Assembly: GCF_910592395.1 (NCBI RefSeq)
Contig: NC_088318.1
Location: 10,850,349 to 10,914,348, forward strand
Source: Lineus longissimus
Taxonomy: Eukaryota > Nemertea > Pilidiophora > Heteronemertea > Lineidae
Direction: 5' to 3'
DNA length: 64,000 nucleotides
This document shows positions 18,185-30,760 of this stretch, in pieces. The stretch's first letter is position 1, and the number at the start of each line of letters is the position of its first letter. The translations under genes were made by a program, and so were the position numbers. The notes beneath the pieces were generated by a model. It did no database searches and was not told the origin of the DNA. It saw nothing but the letters and a program-made list of their open reading frames with translations.

Positions 18185-20781
18185 CTGAAGAGGGGATTAA
18201 ATTAGATTAAAGGACTTCCTGGTAATAATTAGCGGCATTATAACGAAACGGAGACTGAGTGCGTCAGAGTACGAAGTGCAGAAATGTGCAAGGGTGCTTG
18301 AGAAATTCATATCTTTAGCTAATAAAGATCACCGCCTGCTATAGGCCTATGTCCTGATAACATAACATGACTTAACACCATGAAAGGACTGGGTGATTGA
18401 ACTGAAGTATCACGCAGGACAGATTTACAAAAAGGCACTTGCCACTTTAATGCGAGAGCCGTCATTGTGACGGCCGTGACGAACGTCTCGGACCTCGGAC
18501 AGATAACGAAAAGAAATACAAGACCATTATAAGCAGACGGTATTCTTTTAATAGTCCCTGAGATATCGCTGAGCTCGTTTCATCCTGGCACCAGTTGTTT
18601 TCAATACACTCCGCCGCCTCTCGATATTTCAAACCCTTCGTATACGAGCTTGATCTCGGGATGAGCTCGTTGCTCATTTAGCGTGTTCGATTTCTAGCGC
18701 CGCGCTTCGGTATGCACCGGATCTCGCGCATTGAAGCGCATGCCCAGTATGAATTGAGCCCGAACGCTTTCGCGCCAGGCCCGAGTACTTTAGGGTATAA
18801 AGTAGCGTAAATATGAATCACCGGACACACGACCGGGTGTGCGTAAACTACAAAATCTCCTCACTAACCTGATTAACCAATTTTTCACATTCTAATACAG
18901 CTCTTTATTCTATTTTTGCCAAAAAAACCTGCAGTCTGATGCAATAAACACATCTGTACATATCGCAAAGCCGGCATTTACAGGATCGTCTGCCTTCTTT
19001 TCTCAAAAGTCATTTGCGGCGGCCATTTTCTGTCTAAGTAACACGCTCGCAGGGTCGCTCACTGAGATGAGGCGCGAGATAAGGCGCCAGTACCAAAAAG
19101 AACGCACTGGCGCTTACTCGCACAAGCGCCACTCTAGTAATCGAACACGCTGATTGATTAAGAGAGCGAGAGGGAATGGTGCATACTAGAGATGTACCTA
19201 CCTAACTTAGCGCTGTCACCATCACGGTCCAGGGTACTTTCACGGGAGTCGGACGAAAATGGATGGAGAAGTCTTGAGGTTCTGTCGGCCCTTCCACCCA
19301 TGGCACCTGCACATGACAAGGAAAGTAAGGCTTAATTGGCAAATGTTCAATTGTCGCTTGAGGGCGATGCAAACAAAGTGAAAATTCGAACGATGAACAT
19401 TTCCGTCAAGTGCATGGAGGGGCATTCGACAAAGCTTCTCGTTTTGGAACACTATAGTATCCTGGGCCTCGGCGTATTCAAAGAATAGAGACGTTGAGCG
19501 TTGTGGCATACTGGTATACTCGGCGTGTGAAGCCTTTTCAAGATAAAATCAAAATAATAACCTTTGACATGTACCGACAGACCTTGGTTAAAAAACAACA
19601 TGACAAAAAACTACCATAAAGTTGATGGTCTCATTATATACCCCTATTACCATGAATTATAGTCTTTATAAATTGGTGTTATAGCCTGTGCGTGAAGAGG
19701 CGTTGTACTATAAATTGTTTTCTCTCCATGCTCTCAGTGCATGCCATGTGCAAAATATTTTCCGAGTGCTGAATTTTAGTCTCAACAGGAAACCGATTGG
19801 TATCGAAGTCAAATGCTTCCTTTTGGCTTTGTTTATTGGAATACCTATTCCGCTGTCTATTTCTTCATTCAATGTTGTTTCATGCCGTGCCAAGGAGTTA
19901 CGTTTCGAAGCCTACCCTTCGTCACTGGACAATCTGGCTGCAATAATAGGCCATCTTCAAACCAAGGTGCAACAATGAAATGATGACGTTTTTGGGGATA
20001 CAGGATCCTATTGCTACGTTCCTCCCATCTGATGACGTAACTTCCGTCTGGTGACCGTACTATCCATTTCCACATTATTACAAAGGTATTTGTTTTTGGG
20101 ATGTCGACTGTTGCCAACCACCAGCCTCCTGCGTCAAGGCGATGGGCCACCACCCCTGCTGCGGGGTCCCACTCACCGAGCTCTGCAAATAGAAACAGGT
20201 GACCAACAATGAAAGGCTGAAACCAAGGCAAAACCGCGGTGTTTCACGAAAGGGAAAACTAATCGCTGTATGATGTCAGGCAGAAGTACATGTATAGCAA
20301 CCTGCAACGCGCAAACCGTCCGCAGACAACTGGTGCAGACGACAAGCAACTTGGAAGTTACCAGACCGGCATGGTCGCTGAGTATATTTTGTTGATAAAT
20401 AAAAGTAAAGAAAAAGAAAAAGAAAAAAACAACTTTCGCCATAACGAAGCTTGCTTTTTACCCCACTATGGCTTTTTTCGGCAACAATAACGGCACACTC
20501 TGCTCTAACCCGTCTTAACCCGTCGTGAATTCCAAACATCGCTGCTTTCATTGTACCATTGTAACATTTCGGTTTGAATGGATATCCAATCTCTTTGCTG
20601 ATTGTGATATTGAACCGACCTGGAATGGACCCCACGACCACCAACTGATGGTAGTCTTCGCAGACGAAATGTGTCAGGAAGCCGATCTTGCACTTGCCGC
20701 GTTTCGAGCCGTCATGGTCCGTCAGCATGGCCTTGTTGATGTCATCTGATGTCACTGTGTTGTAGAAAAACCGAAACGGAC
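18054..20781 (-). CDS. CBM20 starch/glycogen-binding domain protein, 4 exons, 5' part missing
   Basis: Exons in coding order: 20781-20620, 20182-19916, 19306-19202, 18184-18054, all joined in phase 1 with GT-AG borders. They encode about 220 residues. The carbohydrate-binding module family 20 fold spans exons 1-2. Its first strands are KIGFLTHFVCEDYHQLVVVG, completed across the junction by GSIPELGEWDPAAG, then GGWWLATVDIP, VIMWKWIV and VIRWEERSNRIL. The conserved Trp residues and the WE..NR end are present, so glycan binding is expected. The last two exons encode a Ser/Arg-rich linker and a basic tail (SLKNRIRGFFKKHRSKDR) ending KIGTM. No phosphatase or phosphodiesterase domain follows, so it is neither laforin nor GPCPD1 as it stands. 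Residues before the domain (PFRFFYNTVTSDDINKAM) enter from an upstream exon that I could not find. A signal peptide can therefore not be judged. Confidence 0.8.
18560..18680 (-). repeat. Dispersed repeat with GAGGCGGxGT core
   Basis: On the minus strand the words ATCGAGAGGCGGCGGAGTG and GAAAACAACTGG recur, with changes, near 27480-27540 (+), 35600-35700 (+) and 36270-36330 (-). The element boundaries are unclear. Confidence 0.5.
19202..19306 (-). CDS. CBM20 protein exon 3, linker
   Basis: Acceptor CATGTGCAG, donor GTAGGT. It is read in the only frame that is both open and phase-compatible. It encodes a Ser/Arg/Asp-rich linker (RADRTSRLLHPFSSDSREST). Confidence 0.7.
   Translation of the reverse strand: MPWVEGPTEPQDFSIHFRPTPVKVPWTVMVTALS
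19916..20182 (-). CDS. CBM20 protein exon 2, core of the domain
   Basis: Acceptor CTATTTGCAG, donor GTAGGC. The exon encodes LGEWDPAAGVVAHRLDAGGW through RWEERSNRIL and ends after PDCPVTK. Confidence 0.85.
20620..20781 (-). CDS. CBM20 protein exon 1 of those seen
   Basis: On the minus strand the acceptor is CTTTTCAG and the donor CCAG|GTCGGT. The donor was chosen because it joins GSIP to ELGEW in phase, restoring the CBM20 consensus. Reading on past it gives no family match. Confidence 0.75.
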
Positions 20782-20893
20782 CTGAAAAGTGACAAAAATA
20801 ATAGAGACAACACTTCTATAGCGCTTTTCCATTGGTTCCAATCTCTTATAGAGCTTCACATCAGCTGATAACGATGATAATGAAAATTTAAAC

Positions 20894-21075
20894 ATGGGCG
20901 GATCTGCAGGAGCCGTAAGAAAAGGGTTGTGCACTGCATTTCTCACTAACACAATTCCTGGTGTGTTCCAAAATTTCATTGTCGGTTTCAAAGCTTTTTC
21001 ATTGATTGGGGGAAAGGAGCGTCTGATACGCGTCCCCACACGTACCCCCCCCCCCCTGGATCTGCCAATGAGAGC
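20894..21075. mobile_element. Possible MITE with CATGGGCGGATC ends
   Basis: The left end CATGGGCGGATCTGCAGGAG and the complement of the right end (CCCCTGGATCTGCCAATG) are similar. The middle contains GTGCACTGCATTTCTCACTA and a run of C. The assignment is tentative. Confidence 0.5.
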
Positions 21076-21433
21076 AATGGCGTATTTGTACGATTGATAA
21101 GCAGTAAAGATTAAAAAGACACCGAACATTTCTACCAGGTGATTGTGTTTTCACCAGTGAAAAGTGTCCATCAAATTATTTTATCATGGTTGCCCATATG
21201 CGCCTACTATTCGGTCTCGAAGTTTCCGTCGGAGTGGGAGTTGGAATTTTGCTTAACCTCGCCAGAATGCCTCGCGTCGATTCGGAGAAGTCAGTTTGAG
21301 CCGATGATCACGAAGACATTACTATGTCACGTGGAAAGAATCAACGTTGGCAATACCTGGGCTCAATGTGTTGTCAAATCATGGGTCATATTATTCAAAA
21401 TCAATTAAAAACCGCGCCTTATTCTTGTCAACA

Positions 21434-21506
21434 GCCCGGCTAGCTCAGTCGGTAGAGCATGGGACTCTTAATCCCAGGGTCGTGGGTTCGAGCCCCACGT
21501 TGGGCG
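21434..21506 (+). tRNA. tRNA-Lys (anticodon CTT)
   Basis: A complete 73-nt cloverleaf is visible. The acceptor stem is GCCCGGC/GTTGGGC with two G-U pairs. The D arm is GCTCAGTCGGTAGAGC. The anticodon stem-loop TGGGA-CTCTTAA-TCCCA carries CTT at 21467-21469. The T arm is GTGGGTTCGAGCCCCAC. There is no intron and no CCA. A and B boxes are canonical, so it is likely a functional pol III gene and not a SINE head. Confidence 0.97.
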
Positions 21507-21511
21507 TCTCC

Positions 21512-21515
21512 TTTT
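21512..21515 (+). terminator. Pol III T-run terminator
   Basis: TTTT lies 6 bp after the tRNA 3' end, the normal position for pol III termination. Confidence 0.7.
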
Positions 21516-24500
21516 GCATTCGTTACTTTTTATCATGGTGACCTTCGAGAGAGGCAGTTCTCTTATCCGTATTCATTGTTTTTTTTAACCCTTTAGCGTA
21601 ATAGTATAGTTCTAATCTATACCTAAAGAGTTTGATTGTTACATTGATGAGATAGGCAGCCTCGACAACTCAGCCTAGAGGAAAATGTGGTATGTGAATA
21701 CGTTTCTCTTCGACTACCAGTAAATACATGTCTATCTCAATGAATACCTCCACTGCTCCAATGGCATCTCAGCGTTGAAGTCATTGAGGCACGTTATTTT
21801 GAAAGCAGGTGCCAGATACCATAATTTATATCGCGTTGGCTCTAATTACTGGATGAAAAAGCTGCAGAAAAATATGAGTGCCCTACTTGGAACACTGGCT
21901 CTGAAGTATTACTGCAGTTGCTGTGAAAGAAGAACTACATACATGTACAGTACATCCAAACAACAAGCCTTGGGCAACATGACAAAAAGTTGAATAAGTG
22001 TAAACTTCTGCAGCTAAAAATCTGAAAATAGCATTAAAAATCAACCTGCAGAACATAAAGGCCATAACACACTTGGCCTAGTTGCCTGTAGACTTCTATG
22101 ACATATTTCGTTTGAGTTTCTACCTGCTGGGGCAGACACATTGGGAAGGTGAAAAATCATACGTTTCTTAAAAAAACCATCTTAGTTGATTCTGGCGTAT
22201 TCCAGACGAGATACACTCACTCCAAGAAGAGATAATTGCATTACAAGCCTGCCGGCGGGAATGGTTCACGTAGTCGTACGTGTGATGTGAACCACTGATT
22301 GTTTTAATCTAACCTGCATTTCCTGGCCCCTACCATTCAATCACCCCGGTTTGATCCAACAAATATCAGCACTAACTGCTATAGTAATACTATAGTATAT
22401 TCACAGGTAGAGGTAGGTACTTCAAGATACATGTAATACATTCCAGATTCATACGATTTTGTTTCTTCACTGAAACAATCCCGCACTAAGATAATGAGTA
22501 TTGAAGATGCTTTTGTTCATCATCTTTTACTTGATGGAGTGAGATCTATTAAACATGTGCCCCCTATACTGAAAGTAAAGAAACTAGTCCAATCGTTAAT
22601 TCATTGTACCACGCAAGGTCCTACAACAACATATCACGCTCTCAGCCCAAACATTCACGAATACTTGCCATCTCATTGTGCATAGAAGGGGCATCACGAA
22701 ATATGCTGTTATCAGTAATAACTCGAAGAATTAAAGACTCCATTGACTTACTATCAGGCGGGAACGTATCTACTCCGGGGTCGGCCATGTTCCCAGTGAT
22801 ACCTTCTTTTCTATGCGTCAACCCGTTATGGCACCACGAAATCTGCAAAGAGAGCAGAAAATGCGGGTCTTTAAGTATGTTCGAACATGAATTCAGATAT
22901 GGGGATAGTCAATATATCAGTATATACCAGAACCAGAGCCTCTCGAATAAACTACCATCGCTTTGCAGGTTTGTACACCAGCGGCATGTTGCATTCTGAA
23001 GAGATCGTATATAGCACGAGCAATTTGTATACCTGGAACGTAAAAGATGAATGCCGTCGAGGTAAAACACGCTTGGACTGAAGGTTGCACTTACTGGTAC
23101 CTGCCAACACTTCGCTGGAATGAATTAAGACAACACAGTATCTCACTGTATTGGCTGTAGACTAAACGATGCAGAGGTTATAATCAAGTAAAACAATTAT
23201 AGGTCAGGAGTAATGTACAATTTTACTCATTCATATTGTTGAATTTAAGCTTAGAGTAACCAGACTATACTCTAAGATTTGAGAATCTAATCGAGCGTCA
23301 AAGGTTTGTATAGGCGAGGGGATAGGGTGATGCGAATGACCCCAATTTTCGTTGTATTTCTTAAATATTTGAATTTGAAAGTCCCCAAGGCCGAAACACC
23401 GACCGCAAAAATCCGTTAAGTTTTAGAAAACAACTATCTTTTACACAAAACGACTGGCTACGCCTGTGAGCGTTAGTGAGTTGGAATTACCCCATGATAA
23501 TCACGGAGATTTGGTGGCCGTTAACAATGTCTATGTTACAGTATGCAGTCAACAACATGTCATCGAGACAAACGTAACTGATTTTACTTGATCACCATGA
23601 TTTTGCCATTCCATTTCCATTTCCGAGCTGTAGCTGCCTATTTAAATGTAGATTATCTTCCATAGTAATCGCAATGGGCTCTTGTTTGTTGATATCGATG
23701 TGCGAGCCTGCTTCATCAACACTGGCCAAGCCATCTGATTCTGGAAGGCAATGTCGTAGTCGTACCCTAACAGCTGACTTCAGAGGTCAGTTTCGCATTC
23801 ATAATATATAAGCACCAAATTGGTTCTGACGGTCCTCGAAATACCAAAGGAGATATACATGTACTTAGTTTCACGTGCTTGTTTACCATTATTTACAGTC
23901 TTAAAGCACCACCAAATTCTAAATAGCAGCTGGCTAAAGTGGTAAGGATCGCTTTGAGTGGGCAGAACGATATTGCACGCCTGCAGGTAGACTCCGAAGT
24001 AATCTCCTTAACCCGTACTGTAAAATGGTAATTGATGAGAATGGGATAAAAAATTCACCAAGCGAAACGTATCGATGAGGAACACCTATGCGCGTCTGGT
24101 CCATGGTGGTGTAATCTGCGTGCTGAGCCGTCATCTTTATCAATCATGGTAGCTTCTGTAGAAGTTTGGGGAATGGCAGCTATTCCAGGAGAGTGCTGCT
24201 GTATATGTATATACATGTATATTAATTGCATCAAGTATACATACTTGATTGGAAAGAGAGAAGACGTTTCACCATCATGCTTATTGCAAGAAACCTTAAA
24301 ATCCGGTCATCAAAAACCGAAAAATGCCGTAGTCCTACTGGCGTGATGTTTTGAGCGTTCCTCTCATTGTTTACGAAAGTCACAAAAGCCAGAATGCCAT
24401 GTTTCACCGTGTTATAAAAAAACGCAACAGTGGTATTTGGCAAACGCAGTATTTCATACTTTTTTTCATGGTTTTTACCTGTGGTAAACATTTTTTTGTG

Positions 24501-27320
24501 CATTTTTGCCCGCCTTGGTCTTGTTTGAGACTACCTTTTTGAAAACATCGCTACGGCAAGACCAGGCCTACATATGTATGTTGCTGACCTTGGCCTTGGA
24601 TCTCGTATGTATACGACCTTGACCGCTTGACCTAATTTGTCAGACTAAGAGTTGGCAAAAACACATTCTTACTTATTTTAAGTGATCCTGGCGAAGTCTG
24701 TCGTCCCAACGGTCTCAGTAGGCCTAGCATTAGAAACGTACGTCCGGTAAATTGCAATGAATTCCTCTGCTGCTGGGTAGCCTTGAGCGGATTAGTAGGA
24801 GCATGATGGCTGCAGACGCAAGAAATAGGCAACGCCCTCGGCTGCCAATTATAAGCGGCAAAGTGGTTATTCGACAAAAATGGCCCAGTACGGGATGGGA
24901 TTAATGTGGAAAGATGCTTCAGCGAGTCGGACAAGACTATAGGCGTATGCAGGCCTAAGTGCCGCAACCGAACCGGCTAACTCATCAGTAACCGCACAAC
25001 ACACAGCACGGGGAGTCTCAGACAGGATACCACACCGGTCTGCCAGACGGTTTAAAAAGCAGAGGTCGGCCAAAGGCCTTGGTTTTCTAACAGAATGATA
25101 ACATTCAAAGAATTTAAAGTGCTTACACCCTACCTTCGTCAATTTCACCCTATTCCAAGCGCACAGGACCCTGCAATTGGTATGGGGCTTGGAAGTCAGG
25201 CCTACTGGTACTCCCGAAGAAGATAACTCAGTGCGTTCGGCCGGTATAGGAATCACCAGACGGAGCAAGGATGCTTGCCTCCTATCATCATCGAGGTTAC
25301 AGGTACGATCAGTACGAAGACTTTGCGATAGCAGTACTTAGCACAAAAAGCCAACCGATGGTGAAGCCTACGCCAAGTGGAAAAGAGACTGGATACCTTG
25401 AATGATGACCAAAAAGCAACTGATTTAAGTTTATTTTACGGCGCTTGCTTGCTACTGCTCAGTGATAATGATTATTATTGGCGAATCTTGAAAAGACGAT
25501 GGTCAGTTTCTAAAATGTCAAACAGGTGTGCCAAACTTCCAAACGAATTTAACTTCTTCATTCACCTCACAAAAAGAGTTTGAGAAGGAGAAACTGGCAG
25601 TTCACTCCAACAATCTTGATTAGGAGGGACGTCACATGTTGAAAGCACACGTGACTCAAGGATGTTGTCCCAGATTCAGGGGAGGTTGCGCATCCATATC
25701 GTCGCGGTTGATGTCAGGGCGTTTGATTCGAAGGTAAATCGACTCTTTCACGCCTCACAAAACCACCGTCGGGACGTCCTCCAACTCAACTATATACCCA
25801 GACATCAGTCCCTGGCCTGGGCATGTGTTTTGAGACCTCTTTCTTGGTCAATCGGTTCCTTGGGAAAGCCACCAAATTGTCTCAAGCCGTTCGTGGGGTT
25901 GAAATAGGCGTGTTCTCCATCTGACCGCAACCGCGACGCTGGCCGCCACTGGGACAACGTCACGTGACCTCTCATTCTGTCCTGGTCAAGGTCACTGCCT
26001 AAGCTTTGGCAGCGAAAGCGTTGGTAGATTTCTCCTACAAAAACTCTTTTTGAGTAGTGAATGAACAGTGTTTGGAAGATACTATGAATTTACCACACAA
26101 TGCAGCTTTCGTGGATATAAGTTATACAAAAATTAAATTATTTTGCTTTTAGAGGCTTCTCTTTCGAACCTATAGAAGAGGAAGAAAGCTTGATCCGAGT
26201 AGGCTAGGCCTATACTGAATTCTTTAATGTACAATCAGCATATCATCCTCGAATACCAGGGTCAGTTGTATGCTCATCCCCTGGCACACATCATTAGTTC
26301 GGTAGCCCTGAAGCTCATTATATCGGCAAATATATACCGGTAGGTGGGACGCGCGATGTCGCCGTCTGCACGGAAAGTTGTGGACTAGTACATTACCAGT
26401 CTCTGGTTATGCACGCTAAGAATTCGACTGCGCCGCGCCCATTCGGATACATGTAAAGCCAATGTGGATGGAAACTCCCATTTGGATGGTGCCCACTCGC
26501 ATGCAAATACATTTAGCTCGGTTTTCGTGCCCCAATTAACGTCAAGTGTAGCTCAAATATATTGGAATTCTAAAACCCTGATAAAGCGTGGTCAAGGTCA
26601 ACAGTAGGAGGCTGTTGTTGGCCTATGGTTTTCATCATTCCAGTCTATAATACGAGTGTACGTTATTATTGTTTTGGTCAACATTCCTATCGATCCGCAA
26701 AGGAAATTATTTAACACGACTTCGAATTAATACATGTAAAATCTACATATTGTATCAACAACACCACATTTAGCTAAGCGATTCTGGAAAATTGGTCAAA
26801 AGTTGGGGGCCATTGATCCGCGTTTTGAGAGACGCGCTCTAAGTTAAACGGAGGGAGGCAATGGTCGCATACATGAATGTGATTACGAGAATTCGTCAAT
26901 GCTAACTTCATTAATTTCAACGATTTTAAACGCAATTCACACTTTATGAATTATTTAAGAATAGACATAACATTTGCTTCCGTGCGTAATTGATACGCGC
27001 GATGCTGTCTGTACAAGAGTGTAATCGGATGAATATAATTATGAATAATATTGCGGATGCTGAGCGAATTGATCCTGAATAAATAGCTCAAAATGAGATT
27101 GAGAAAACTCGCATTTAAACTAGCAAGGTTCAGGTTACGTGCATTCTGAAAACTGTGCGCAATTCTCTTGGGTAATTGTAAGCAGATTATCTTGCCAATT
27201 GGTTTTATTTAATCCAATTTGGGCTAAAAATTGCGTTTCTTTATGTATGCTGTACCACAATCACCGGCACGAACCAGAATTTGGTGCAAAGTACGGTGTA
27301 CTATATATTTTTACCGTAGC
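21516..27320. other. Gene-poor stretch
   Basis: I found no convincing exon, although 5' exons of the minus-strand CBM20 gene may lie here. ORFs stay under 135 codons and lack domain signatures. No element with clear ends was recognised. Confidence 0.5.
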
Positions 27321-27321
27321 G

Positions 27322-27550
27322 TGCACCTCTCTATCGTGGACACCGTCTTTAAGGACGACAGTCTTAAAATTGATCATGTCCATTGAATTTGACCTCTGTT
27401 ATTAGGATATACATGTACTTCTCAATTAAGTACAGAATATGTCAGTCCCAAGGGTGACACTATAAGGAGTATCCTGAGATTCAGTGATACCGAGAGGCGG
27501 AGTATATTGAAAACCACTGGTGTACCAGGATGCAATAGAGAGGTTCAACT
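27322..27550 (+). mobile_element. Degraded pogo/Tigger-like MITE
   Basis: The words CACCTCTCTATCGTGGACAC, ATTGAATTTGACCTCT, GTCAGTCCCAAGGGTG and a final GAGAGGTTCAACTG recall the family, but it is heavily diverged. Confidence 0.5.
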
Positions 27551-27969
27551 GCAATTTGTGTTGGAGCCAGCTGTTGGCAAGAGGTGAAGCCCATCCTTCA
27601 GTTCGTGCTCTCGTCCGCACTTATTGTAGTAATATATATTGCCAGGAAGCTGAAAAAGTTGCGGTATGGATTATGAGTCAAAAACATTCAAAAGCCGTAC
27701 TTTTTAAAAGTTTATGTCGCCAAGGGTTATCTTTCTATACAATCCTCTAAGCTACACTCCGTGGGCAGTCCATTGCGTCATCCTAATTGTGTCTCCTTAT
27801 GGTGAGGAACGAGGTCGGTCCACTGCGTCCGGAGTGTACTTGAAGCAACTATGAGCGTCTTATGATCGTTAATACGAATATGAGATTTGACAGCTTAGAA
27901 GATCAATTGTACACATTACTTTCATTTGTAATTCTATCGCATTTGCACATGTAATAAAATGAAATATCT

Positions 27970-29200
27970 TTTAGTGTCGTTCTTGTCTGATGGTGTATGC
28001 ATATATCCAATTGGTTCGCACTTCCTTTCGAAATGTTTGTTCAGCGTGTACTTGTGTCCCACGATAGCATAGAATGATAGCCGCATATTTTTCATTACAA
28101 ATAGAGACTTTATCAGTGCTTGGAGCTCTTAGTTCGACCAAGATTACTCTGATGTACATGTACAGTATCTGCCAGAACTAAATGACCGGCGGGATTAGTT
28201 TTTGCAATCTGTGTGTGAATTGCTTGTTGGTACGTCATACATTATATTATACTCTTAGAAATAAAGGTGTTTGAGCTTTTGAAAAACTTTTTAATCGTTT
28301 TTCACCAACACACATGCACCTTGGAGAGGTTTCAGCGCAACCACTGTGATTTTTCCGGATCTAAAAAAGTAGTTTTTTTCATCTTCTGTAAGCCTCTACG
28401 GGTATACGTTGTATATGCTGGTGTCCTAGAGCATATAGAAATACCAAGATACATGTATGTTCCTTTCTCATATCAAATATAGGTTCTTTATCAGAATAGC
28501 TTTTAGATATTTCCACCAGGATTACTATGATGTACAGCCTTCGCCAGAACTAAATGACTATGACAAGTTTCGATAAATCTGCCGAAATGTGTTGGCACGA
28601 AATATATTAAAGGGACAATATAGGAGCAGCTAGGCAAGCGAGATAATGTTACACAAAGTCGCCAAAAGGGGCCTCTCAAATCTCACAGTATGTCCAAATG
28701 ATTCACGCTTGTACGAGGAATATATTTAGTGATGAATCTGACATGACCCCGGGCTCTTACTGTGTATATTAGTCACCTGAAGATGGCCAAATTAGCCCCT
28801 CTGCTCCTGTCTGTGGTCCCCCTATAGTCCCCCTTACGTATATACCTTGTATACACTTGCACATGTGGCCTTGGATTCAGACAAAGACATGATACTCATA
28901 GATGTACGTTTCTCATATCAAATAGGTTTTTTATCAGAACATGTCGCTTTCAGATATTTCGACTACTCTGATGTACAGCCATTGCCAGAACTAAATAACT
29001 GAGATAAGTTTTGATAAATCTTTGAAAAGCTTGTTGGGACGTCATGCATCCGAGTGGTTCCGTTGTATCCCGTGACAGCATAGAAAGATAGTTGTGAGTT
29101 TTCGTAATGGGTAGTTTATCAGCGACTGCAGCTTTCAGTTACTTCCGACGTAATTAATAGGCTACAGTCTTTGCCATAGGTAAATCAACAATTTCGTCTG
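27970..29200. repeat. Four diverged tandem-like units
   Basis: Related segments end near 28190, 28570, 29010 and 29190. Each has a TTTATCAG word, then TTAGATATTTC-like sequence, GATGTACAG and TTGCCAGAACTAAAT. Spacing is irregular, and one interval is filled by the MITE at 28611-28833. All frames are broken, so this is not coding. Confidence 0.6.
28611..28833 (-). mobile_element. TTAA-associated MITE, relative of 4681-4893
   Basis: This is the reverse-orientation relative of the element at 4681. It begins AGGGACAATATAGGAGCAGC after TTAA (28607-28610) and ends CCCCTATAGTCCCCC before TTAC. It matches the 4681 copy along its length. Confidence 0.72.
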
Positions 29201-29337
29201 CATGCATGAAACGAATTCATGATATATGACGAAAAAACGTGGTCAATTACGCTTGCCGATGACTGTATATGTTTTTCATACAACTGTTCAGAACGACAGT
29301 TTCAGATGGTAAGAGTATACATGTAGGCATGTAATAA

Positions 29338-29550
29338 AGGCCAACGCCGTTCGTTAAATATTTAAAATCTTTAATTGAATTTGAAATTTGAAATTGTGTA
29401 TTTTAACGTTGTGTAGACAGACACAATGTATACAAATACTGCAAGTACTAAGTTTCAGTCAAGTCGTATGCATAATAACTGCACTACGGCATTGTGTATA
29501 ACTGCATTTCTATTTGCCTGACGACAAGTAATTACGAACGGCGTATCCCT
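29338..29550 (+). mobile_element. TTAA-flanked MITE, ACGCCGTTCGTTAA family, copy 3
   Basis: Ends are AGGCCAACGCCGTTCGTTAA and TTACGAACGGCGTATCCCT, with the interior ACTACGGCATTGTGTATAAC. The target sites have diverged (ATAA left, near TTAA right). Confidence 0.8.
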
Positions 29551-29789
29551 CTTAACTAGTTGCTTTGGCCTCGTATCAAATAAAAGTTGCATAAACTGTT
29601 AAATATAGGCAACCAGCATCAACATATTTTAAAATTCTGGTCAGTCCTTCGGATTGTATAATCAATCGATTTCCTCTTGGTTACCTTTGTTGACGATTGC
29701 GTGATCGTGATATAGAAATACCGCAGAAATTATATTGACCATTTCTCTTCCACTGAACGATATATGGTAATTTATTACCTCACAGTTGC

Positions 29790-30760
29790 TTTCTGCCAAG
29801 TGTTGGTATATATAATGGTACTAGGTACCACGAAAAATATAGCATACTTTTGATTTTGATTAACTCCCATAAAATAAATAATGATTTTATCGAATTTCGG
29901 CCACAAGTATAACTGCGGATATATTTTGTTTCCAGTTTGTCCGATCGCACCCCACCCATATAAGTTGAGCAACATACTCAGATTCTTCAACAGTATTATC
30001 ACTATCAGGATTAACTGAGGTGTAATTGGTTAACAATCGAACTCTCTCAGACCAGCAATCACAAAAAGGTTAGTTCCACACCCGGCGACAGGCGGCGTGG
30101 TTCATCTGCACATACGTCAAAAAGGTAAACAGACTGCAGAAAAATCGCGAGAATTTCGTAGATTGTCATTCCGCTATAAATTCACACTTTTCTTGGTCCT
30201 AAAGTGTGTTTTTAGTTCATCATGTTTAATCCTGAACGAAACCATTGGGAGGAGGACGAATCCCTGGCGTTGTTACATAAGAGAAAACCGGAGAGTTCTA
30301 CAGGATTTTAATATCTACCACGCCATCTGTCGCCGTGTAATGTAACTGAGCTTTATGTAGTGGAAGTCCTCGCCGTGTCTTCTCCGGGCTTTCCCTGGTT
30401 CAGAGTATCCCAGGGGTTTAAAAGCTCCGGTGTTTTCAATGTAGTGGACGTACCACTTATACATCCCTTATTGTTGGTGGGGCAACATCGAGATCTTGAG
30501 GAGAAACCTTCCACATTCCACCAATCAGAACATCAACACAAGTCGTGTCGAAAGATGCGAGCCGATAATTCAGCAATTACTAATGGAGGTAATAAGATCA
30601 AACAAACTTGGAAACAAAAAGTATTGATCTCAACTGCATTTGGGCGAAGTTTGGTAAGTTTATCAATGACACTTGGGGAGTTATTCAAACTCAAAAGTAT
30701 ATGATCTTTTTTGCAGCGCCTAGTATAGAATTGTATAAGTCCCAGGCTGGATACATCGCG
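29790..30760. repeat. ~150-bp diverged inverted repeats around a ~650-bp core
   Basis: Sequence at about 29800-29950 reappears as its reverse complement at about 30590-30740. Reading outward, both arms give similar peptides (for example NQNQKYAIFF versus IQTQKYMIFF). It may be a transposon with long terminal inverted repeats. The core has no recognised domain. Confidence 0.55.

Noticed and set aside
20276-20620. Extension of the CBM20 exon through GRFNITISKEIGYPFKPKCY
   Set aside because: The open frame continues, but the donor CCAG|GTCGGT joins perfectly into the CBM20 consensus; the extension matches nothing and would break the domain.
20752-21129. 125-codon minus-strand ORF as an upstream exon of the CBM20 gene
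   Set aside because: Most of it overlaps a probable MITE with a poly(G) run, and the frame stops before the acceptor of the next exon.
24632-25268. Two overlapping minus-strand ORFs (111 and 133 codons) as exons
   Set aside because: No domain, no phase-compatible donor leading into the CBM20 exons, and composition like the surrounding DNA.
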